From positions 124,001-188,000 of the forward strand of contig NZ_BOPB01000003.1 of the NCBI RefSeq assembly GCF_016863535.1: a DNA stretch of 64,000 nt, written 5' to 3'. This DNA is from Micromonospora lutea (GTDB lineage Bacteria; Actinomycetota; Actinomycetes; Mycobacteriales; Micromonosporaceae). Under the pieces are notes generated by a model that worked only from the letters and a program-made list of their open reading frames with translations, was not told the DNA's origin and did no database searches. Shown one piece after another: positions 58,597-64,000 of the stretch (position 1 is the stretch's first letter; every line of letters begins with the position of its first letter). A program made the position numbers and the translations under genes.

Positions 58597-59175
58597 ATGA
58601 CGCTCGTACTGCCCATTGACCCGGAGGCGAACCGGCTGCTGATCCGCGATCCGCTGGCCCTGCTGATCGGGATGGTGCTCGACCAACAGGTCCCGATGGA
58701 GAAGGCGTTCTCTTCGCCGTACGTGCTCGTCGAGCGGCTCGGCCACGACCTGGACGCCCGGGAGTTGGCCGAGTACGACCCGGAAGCCCTGGTGGCGATC
58801 TTCGCCCGACCGCCCGCGCTGCACCGGTTTCCCAAGGCGATGGCGGCCCGCGTACAGGAGGTGTGCCGGGTGTTGGTCGAGCGCTACGACGGCGACGCCG
58901 CCCACCTGTGGGCGGGCCTGGAAGACGGCCGTGAGCTGCTCAAGCGGATCACCGCCCTGCCCGGATTTGGCCGGCAGAAGGCACAGATCTTCATCGCGCT
59001 GCTCGGCAAGCGGTTCGAGGTGCGGCCGCCGGGCTGGCGGGAGGCGGCCGGCGACTACGGCGATCCGGATGCCCACCGGTCCGTCGCCGATGTCACCGAT
59101 GCCCAGTCACTGCGCCTGGTTCGGGAGTACAAACAGCAGATGAAGGCGGTGAAGGCGGGCGCGGGCGGGGGCTGA
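58597..59175 (+). CDS. HhH-GPD base-excision repair family protein
   Basis: This 192-residue protein resembles DNA glycosylases of the HhH-GPD superfamily. A helix-hairpin-helix with LLKRITALPGFGRQKAQIF (about 112-130) is visible, after DPLALLIGMVLDQQVPMEKAF. There is no C-terminal iron-sulfur Cys cluster, and the usual catalytic Asp/Lys pair of EndoIII/AlkA is not obvious, so its activity is uncertain. ATG 58597 is chosen for its N terminus. It is divergent from fbpA. Confidence 0.82.
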   Translation: MTLVLPIDPEANRLLIRDPLALLIGMVLDQQVPMEKAFSSPYVLVERLGHDLDARELAEYDPEALVAIFARPPALHRFPKAMAARVQEVCRVLVERYDGDAAHLWAGLEDGRELLKRITALPGFGRQKAQIFIALLGKRFEVRPPGWREAAGDYGDPDAHRSVADVTDAQSLRLVREYKQQMKAVKAGAGGG

Positions 59176-59211
59176 TCCGGGCCGCCTCCTACGACGGCAG
59201 GAGGGCGGTCG

Positions 59212-60438
59212 ATGGCAGCGCAGCGGGGCGGCGCGCTACTGCGTGGCGAGGTCGGATCGGCGCGGACCACCTTCCTGGAACTCTTTCTCGACCTGGCCCT
59301 GGTCTTCGCGCTGACCCGGGTGTCGGTGCGCTTCATCGACGAGGTCGAGCACGGGTTGACCGTGATGGGCTTCCTGGAGGCCCTGCTCCTGTTCCTCGTC
59401 CTGTGGCACGTCTGGACATTGATCAACTGGGTCACCAGCCGGTACGAGCCGGACGCTCTGACGATCCAGTTCGTCGTGGTCGGGACGATGTTCTGCAGCC
59501 TGGTGATGGGGGTCACCCTGCCTCGGGCGTTCGAGGAGCGGGCGCTGCTGTTCGTGGTGGCGTACCTGGCGGCGGTGATCGTCCGCCCCGTGCTGATCGC
59601 CACCGCGCTGGGAAGGCATCCCCGTCGTAGCGTGCCGTGGCGGCTGGCCGCGTGGGCGGCTGCGGCCGGGGTGTTCTGGCTGGCCGGCGCGCTGGTCCCC
59701 GAGATGAGGTTCGGGCTGTGGGTCGTGGCCATCTCGATAGACATGGTCGGATATCTACTGGGCTGGCCGGTGCCCGGTCTCGGCCGGGCGCCGGTCTCGG
59801 CCTGGCGGATCGCCGGGGAGCACATGGCGGAGCGCTACCAGCAGATCTTTCTCATCGCACTGGGTGAGACGATCCTGGTCATCGGGATCACCTACAGCGG
59901 CGAGGGATACGGGAAGCTGGCCGTGGCGGCCTTCACGGTGGCCTTCCTCACCACCGCGCTGCTCTGGCGGATCTACTTCCACCGTGCCGGTCACCTGCTG
60001 ACCGAGGCGCTTCGGATGGCCCGGTCGCCGGGCCGGCTCGGTGCGTCGACATCCAGCACCCATCTGGTGATGGTGCTCGGTGTCGTGCTCACCGGAGTGG
60101 GCTACGAGTTGGTCATCGTGAAGCCGTTCGATCGCGTCGAGCCGGCATGGTTGATCTTCATCGTCGGAGGTCCGGCCCTGTTCCTCCTGGGGCGGGTCCG
60201 TTTCGAGTATGAGATCTTCGCCCGGATCGCCCGCCGACGGTTGCTGATGGTGCTGGTGCTGGCCGGATCCGCGCCACTGCTTCTGCTCGGGACGCCGATG
60301 CTGGCTCTGTCCGTGGTCGCCGGTGGCTTGGCCGTGATCGCCCTCGTGGACGGCTTGTACAGCCGGCGTCAGCCCATGGAAACGTCGGCGTCTCCACTGG
60401 CCTGGGACGATCACGGCCGCGTCGACTTCCCTACCTGA
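59212..60438 (+). CDS. low-temperature requirement protein A (LtrA) family membrane protein
   Basis: This 408-residue protein has about ten to eleven membrane segments. The LtrA family start is clear (TTFLELFLDLALVFALTRVS, about 19-38), as is ERYQQIFLIALGETILVIG (about 205-223). LtrA was named for cold growth in Listeria; the biochemical role is unknown. ATG 59212 has GGAGGG 6 bases upstream. Confidence 0.9.
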   Translation: MAAQRGGALLRGEVGSARTTFLELFLDLALVFALTRVSVRFIDEVEHGLTVMGFLEALLLFLVLWHVWTLINWVTSRYEPDALTIQFVVVGTMFCSLVMGVTLPRAFEERALLFVVAYLAAVIVRPVLIATALGRHPRRSVPWRLAAWAAAAGVFWLAGALVPEMRFGLWVVAISIDMVGYLLGWPVPGLGRAPVSAWRIAGEHMAERYQQIFLIALGETILVIGITYSGEGYGKLAVAAFTVAFLTTALLWRIYFHRAGHLLTEALRMARSPGRLGASTSSTHLVMVLGVVLTGVGYELVIVKPFDRVEPAWLIFIVGGPALFLLGRVRFEYEIFARIARRRLLMVLVLAGSAPLLLLGTPMLALSVVAGGLAVIALVDGLYSRRQPMETSASPLAWDDHGRVDFPT

Positions 60439-60555
60439 CCCGCGCGCTGCGCTGCCGGGGCATCATGCCGAGCACACCAGGACGCAGGCCATATCTCGTC
60501 GGTCGCCCGGTCAGGGTGACAGGATGGGGGTGACCCCTCCGGAGGAGGTACCACG

Positions 60556-60918
60556 GTGAAGCGTCAGGCGTACCAGCCGATCCTCATCACCGACGCGTCA
60601 CGCAGCCAGGACGACCAACTGACCAGTCGGCAGCGGCGTTACGTCGTGATGATGGGCATTCGCGTCGCCTGCGTGATCGTCGGCTCGATCCTGGTGGGCA
60701 CCCGGGCACCCATGCTCTGGCTCTGGCTGCCCCTGGTCGCCCTGGGCAGCGTGGTCATCCCGTGGCTCGCGGTGCTGCTGGCCAACGACCGGCCGCCCAA
60801 GGAGCAGCACCGCCTCGCCAACCGCTTCTCGGCGCGTTCCGCCACGGAGGCGGCACCGCCTCCGATGAGCCTCGCCGCCGAGGAACGACCACACAAGATC
60901 ATTGACGCCGAGCCCTGA
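60556..60918 (+). CDS. DUF3099 small membrane protein
   Basis: This 120-residue protein begins MKRQAYQPILITDASRSQDDQLTSRQRRY, typical of DUF3099. It has two membrane helices (about 33-50 and 55-74) and a polar C-terminal tail. The function is unknown. GTG 60556 has GGAGGAGGT 6 bases upstream, a strong site. It ends 14 bases from the convergent psuK stop. Confidence 0.87.
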   Translation: MKRQAYQPILITDASRSQDDQLTSRQRRYVVMMGIRVACVIVGSILVGTRAPMLWLWLPLVALGSVVIPWLAVLLANDRPPKEQHRLANRFSARSATEAAPPPMSLAAEERPHKIIDAEP

Positions 60919-60932
60919 TCCGTCGGCGCAGC

Positions 60933-61853
60933 TCAGGTCGCCGGTCGCGCACCCACCTGGGCCACCGCCGCAGCGCCGAGATCGGCCGCCCGGGCCAGGG
61001 CGGCCTCGGGCGTCGCCCCGGCCAGCCAGGCACCCAGCAGGCCTGCCGCGAAGGCGTCACCCGCCCCGGTCACGTCCCGCACCGCCACCCGATGCGCGGG
61101 CGAGGTGACGATCCTGCCGTCCCGATCGATCCAGATCGCGCCGGCACCGCCGCGCTTGACCACCACGTGACGCGCCACGGCGACGAGGGCCCTGCCCTGT
61201 GCCGCCGGTTCCAGCCCGCCGGCCAGCACCGTGGCCTCGTCCACGTTGACCAGCAGCAGGTCGACATCGCGTACCCACTCCAGGAACGCCGCCGTACCCG
61301 CCGCCCGCAACGGTGCCGCCGAGGCCGCGTCGACACTGGTGGTGAGGCCGCGCACGCGAGCGCCGGCCAGCGCCCGCAGGCCGGCCGGTCGGGAGTCGGC
61401 GTCCAGCAGGGTGTACCCGGACAGGTGCAGGTGCGTCGCGTCCGGCGTACCGGCCAGCGCCGCGTCCACGTGCTCGGGACGTAGCCGTACGTTCGCCCCG
61501 CGCTCGGTGATCATCGTGCGCTCGCCACCGGCGGCCAGCACGATCACCGTACCGGTGGCGGATCCGGCGATCCGTTCCACCGCGCAGTCGACTCCGGCAG
61601 CGGTCAGCTCCGCCAACCGATCACGCCCCGAGCCGTCGTCACCGACCGCCCCGACCAGGGTCACCGGAACGCCCTGGGCGGCCAGCCAGGACGCGGTGTT
61701 GGCCGCCTGCCCACCCCCGGCGAACCTGATCGTCGCCGGGGTGTCGGAGCCGGGTGCCAACGGACCGGTGAGCACCGCCACCACATCGGTCACCACGTCA
61801 CCGACGACCAGGACGCGGCGGGTCCCACCCGACCCGCCACCGTTGGCGTTCAC
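60933..61853 (-). CDS. psuK: PfkB-family kinase, probable pseudouridine kinase
   Basis: This 306-residue ribokinase-like enzyme has the N-terminal PfkB start ([15 protein letters not shown]), the GG switch [11 protein letters not shown], and the C-terminal signature [20 protein letters not shown] with catalytic Asp. It overlaps psuG by GTGA (4 bases). The pairing with PsuG makes pseudouridine the likely substrate; other nucleoside or sugar kinases cannot be excluded from sequence alone. Confidence 0.85.
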   Translation of the reverse strand: MNANGGGSGGTRRVLVVGDVVTDVVAVLTGPLAPGSDTPATIRFAGGGQAANTASWLAAQGVPVTLVGAVGDDGSGRDRLAELTAAGVDCAVERIAGSATGTVIVLAAGGERTMITERGANVRLRPEHVDAALAGTPDATHLHLSGYTLLDADSRPAGLRALAGARVRGLTTSVDAASAAPLRAAGTAAFLEWVRDVDLLLVNVDEATVLAGGLEPAAQGRALVAVARHVVVKRGGAGAIWIDRDGRIVTSPAHRVAVRDVTGAGDAFAAGLLGAWLAGATPEAALARAADLGAAAVAQVGARPAT

Positions 61854-62785
61854 GTCGGCGTGTCAGCCCGGCGCTGGGCGGCGGCGACCGCGATCCGGGC
61901 GGCCAGGTCGGCGTTGCGCAGGATGATCCGGACGTTGACCGCCAGGCTGGCCCCCGCCGTCGCGGAGTGGAAGTGGGCCAGCAGGTACGGCGTGACGGCC
62001 TTGCCGGTCACCCCGTCGCGCTCCAGCAGGGCGAGACCCTCGGCGAGCGTACGGTCGTGCAGGCCCGGGTCGAGCTGCTCGTCGGTGGGCAGCGGGTTGG
62101 CGACGATCAGCCCGCCGTGGTGGGCGCGGTGCTGGTCACGGGCGGCCAGCACGTCGGCGATCAGCTCGGGGGAGTCCACCGACCAGTCGAGGTCGAAGCC
62201 ACCGTCGGTGATGAAGAAGCCCGGGAACCGGCGCGTCCGGTAGCCGACCACGGCCACTCCGAGGGTCTCCAGCCGCTCCAGGGTGGCACCCACGTCGAGG
62301 ATCGATTTGACCCCGGCACAGACCACCGCGATCGGCGTACGCGCCAGGGTGACCAGGTCCGCCGACTCGTCGAAGGTCTGCGCCGCCTCCCGGTGCACCC
62401 CGCCCAGCCCGCCGGTGGCGAAAACGCCGATGCCCGCCGCAGCCGCCACGGCACTGGTCGCGGCCACGGTGGTCGCACCGTCCGCACCGGTCGCGGCGGC
62501 CACCGCGAGATCGCGTACGGAGAGTTTGGTCACATTGTCGGCGGTGGCCAGGCGGGTCAGCTCAGCGTCGTCGAGTCCCACCACGAGTTCGCCGGCGACC
62601 ATGCCGATGGTGGCCGGCACCGCGCCCGCGTCCCGGACGGCCTGTTCGATCTGCCGGGCCACCCGGAGATTGTCCGGCCGGGGCAGGCCGTGCGAGACGA
62701 TGGTGCTCTCCAGAGCGACCACGGGACCCTGCTCGCGCAGCGCCCGGGCCACCTCGGTGCCGTAGCGAAGATGAAAGTTGGTCAC
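61850..62785 (-). CDS. psuG: pseudouridine-5'-phosphate glycosidase
   Basis: This 311-residue enzyme splits pseudouridine 5'-phosphate into uracil and ribose 5-phosphate. Family landmarks are [17 protein letters not shown] (about 23-39), [43 protein letters not shown] with the catalytic Lys region following ([16 protein letters not shown], about 155-170), and [11 protein letters not shown]. With psuK it lets the cell reuse pseudouridine from RNA turnover. Confidence 0.95.
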   Translation of the reverse strand: MTNFHLRYGTEVARALREQGPVVALESTIVSHGLPRPDNLRVARQIEQAVRDAGAVPATIGMVAGELVVGLDDAELTRLATADNVTKLSVRDLAVAAATGADGATTVAATSAVAAAAGIGVFATGGLGGVHREAAQTFDESADLVTLARTPIAVVCAGVKSILDVGATLERLETLGVAVVGYRTRRFPGFFITDGGFDLDWSVDSPELIADVLAARDQHRAHHGGLIVANPLPTDEQLDPGLHDRTLAEGLALLERDGVTGKAVTPYLLAHFHSATAGASLAVNVRIILRNADLAARIAVAAAQRRADTPT

Positions 62786-62873
62786 AGTCGCTCACGGTAC
62801 GCTCGCCACGCGGGTCACCTCAGGTGGACCGGGTTAGGGTGACCTGCCAAACTTGACGGTCGGAGGTGCAGAC

Positions 62874-63092
62874 GTGAGTGCACAGGTCCTCGAACGTCCC
62901 GAACTCAAGGACGCCGACACCGGTCCGGAGATGTTCCACTACGTCCGGAAGGAAAAAATCGCCGAAAGTGCCGTCATGGGCACCTTCGTCGTGGCGTTGT
63001 GCGGGGAGAAGTTCCCGGTGACGAAGACGCCCAAACCGGGCTCGCCGGTCTGCCCGAAGTGCAAGGAGATCTACGACTCGTACCGCGAGTGA
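62874..63092 (+). CDS. DUF3039 family protein
   Basis: This 72-residue protein has MFHYVRKEKIAESAVMGTFVVALCGE and ends in PVCPKCKEIYDSYRE. Two CxxC-type Cys plus an upstream Cys suggest a small zinc site. The function is unknown. GTG 62874 has GGAGGT 6 bases upstream. In related genomes, as I recall, DUF3039 genes lie beside a helicase gene. Confidence 0.88.
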   Translation: MSAQVLERPELKDADTGPEMFHYVRKEKIAESAVMGTFVVALCGEKFPVTKTPKPGSPVCPKCKEIYDSYRE

Positions 63093-63132
63093 AGTCTTCG
63101 GCCTCGCGCGGCGGCCGGCGTAACCTGCGGCG

Positions 63133-63786
63133 GTGACCACCTCCACCGCCCTGCTCCTGGCTGACCTGGCCGGAGTCGCGGTCTTCGCCGCCTCCGGTGC
63201 CTCCGCGGCGGTGGCCAAACGACTCGACCTCTTCGGCGTGGTCTTCGTCGGATTCGTCGCCGCCCTCGGCGGCGGAATCGTCCGGGACCTGGTCATCGAC
63301 GAGGTCCCACCACTGGCCTTCGCTGACTGGCGCTACGCGGGCACCGCCGCCGTGACCGCCGCGGCGATCTTCTGGCTGCATCCGCAGTTCGCCCGGCTGC
63401 GTACCACCGTCCTCGTGCTGGACGCGGCCGGGCTCGGCCTGTTCACCGTCGTCGGCACCGTCAAGGCACTCGACGTCCAGGTCCCGGCGGTCGGCGCCTG
63501 CGTGATCGGCATGATCACCGCGATCGGTGGCGGACTCGTCCGCGACCTGCTCACCGGTGAGATCCCGGTGGTGCTGCGGCGGGAGATCTATGCCGTCGCG
63601 TCGCTCGTCGGGTCGATCATGGTGGTGTTGCTGCACGGTCTCGGGCACCCCGGGCCGATCCCGCTCACCGCCGCCGCCGCGCTGGTCTTCGGCGTACGCC
63701 TGATTGCCCTGCGACGGCGCTGGTCGGCGCCGGTCGCGACGATGCGCCCGCCGCGCACCGGCCTGTCGGGGCCGCCGCCGGAGTGA
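63133..63786 (+). CDS. TRIC/YicG-family cation channel protein
   Basis: This 217-residue protein has seven hydrophobic segments and two copies of the UPF0126/TRIC motif. These are VGFVAALGGGIVRDLVIDEVPP (about 33-54) and GMITAIGGGLVRDLLTGEIPVVLR (about 123-146). Bacterial TRIC channels conduct K+ or other cations as trimers. The C-terminal 20 residues are basic and Pro-rich. GTG 63133 is used. Confidence 0.92.
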   Translation: MTTSTALLLADLAGVAVFAASGASAAVAKRLDLFGVVFVGFVAALGGGIVRDLVIDEVPPLAFADWRYAGTAAVTAAAIFWLHPQFARLRTTVLVLDAAGLGLFTVVGTVKALDVQVPAVGACVIGMITAIGGGLVRDLLTGEIPVVLRREIYAVASLVGSIMVVLLHGLGHPGPIPLTAAAALVFGVRLIALRRRWSAPVATMRPPRTGLSGPPPE

Positions 63787-63982
63787 GTCGGCAGTGGCGA
63801 AGGGCACCCCGGCGACGGGTGTGGCGTCGCGTCGGCACCACAGCGGGTCCTGGTTATGCTGAGTCGGCCTTCGCGGCTCGGCTGCGCGGAGGCATTTTCG
63901 TGGGGCGACCGCCACGCCCCTCGGCCCGGATCCGCCGGCCTGCGGCCGGGACGTCCCCGTGTGGCCGGAGAGGAGCGAACGC

Positions 63983-64000
63983 GTGGCAGTCCGGACACCG
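63983..64000 (+). CDS. start of a gene cut by the window edge
   Basis: GTG 63983 is preceded by GGAGAGGAG (63967-63975), a good ribosome-binding site, and opens a frame VAVRTP to the window end. TATGCT at about 63855 could be the -10 of its promoter. The product cannot be told. Confidence 0.4.

Noticed and set aside
60933..62785. PfkB/PsuG pair as ribokinase sugar operon
   Set aside because: The glycosidase is clearly PsuG, so pseudouridine catabolism is the better reading.

Overview
The window is a GC-rich chromosome segment from a filamentous actinobacterium, most likely Micromonosporaceae (Micromonospora or a close relative). The reasons are the codon usage, many GTG/TTG starts, an IdeR-type DtxR regulator, a SOS box of the actinobacterial TCGAAC-N4-GTTCGA type, and gene order. 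From memory, the order recA-recX, miaB, miaA-dapF, hflX, lexA, nrdR, ideR and sigB matches the Mycobacterium tuberculosis block around Rv2710-Rv2738. I see no rRNA, tRNA, CRISPR array, insertion sequence or biosynthetic cluster.

Layout. 1-4.8 kb: a GntR/UTRA regulator behind palindromic operators, a UdgX-type uracil-DNA glycosylase, an acyl-CoA dehydrogenase, an MFS exporter and DUF3046. 4.9-9.1 kb: recA interrupted by two inteins, then recX. 9.1-11.9 kb: ribonuclease Y behind two tiny ATGA-linked ORFs. 11.9-15.2 kb: a glutamate-type ABC importer (gluABCD, minus strand). 15.4-18.9 kb: selD, two small conserved genes, miaB. 19.4-22.5 kb: a secreted ricin-domain pectate lyase and a DUF349 protein. 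22.7-28.3 kb: LigB-like protein, miaA, dapF, malic enzyme, hflX. 28.4-30.1 kb: a membrane-anchored protein with a GVYGG-rich tail. 30.1-37.2 kb: lexA facing nrdR-nrdJ, with two SOS boxes between them; nrdJ also carries two inteins. 37.3-47.1 kb: HIT protein, PIN remnant, GlxA-type regulator, ECF42-like sigma factor with its DGPF partner, IdeR, rhodanese, AcuC deacetylase and a GNAT/acyl-CoA-synthetase-like acetyltransferase. 47.2-54.6 kb: Rrf2 regulator with an FAD oxidoreductase, sigB-like sigma factor, spo0M, dtd, a methyltransferase and a secreted subtilase. 54.7-58.5 kb: an iron ABC importer (fbpABC, minus strand) behind a clear IdeR box. 58.6-64 kb: an HhH-GPD protein, LtrA, DUF3099, the pseudouridine catabolism pair psuG-psuK, DUF3039, a TRIC/YicG channel, and the first codons of one more gene.

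The main theme is DNA damage and dNTP supply. RecA, RecX, LexA, NrdR/NrdJ, UdgX and the HhH-GPD protein lie within one window, and SOS boxes sit at recA and at lexA/nrdR. The two key enzymes, RecA and the B12-dependent ribonucleotide reductase, both must splice out two inteins. Every intein sits in an essential loop: the RecA Walker A motif, RecA loop L2, and directly in front of two catalytic cysteines of NrdJ. A second theme is iron: IdeR and a matching box at fbpABC lie in the same window. A third, less expected observation is a family of very short ORFs tied by ATGA overlaps to the genes around them (rny and fbpB-fbpC).
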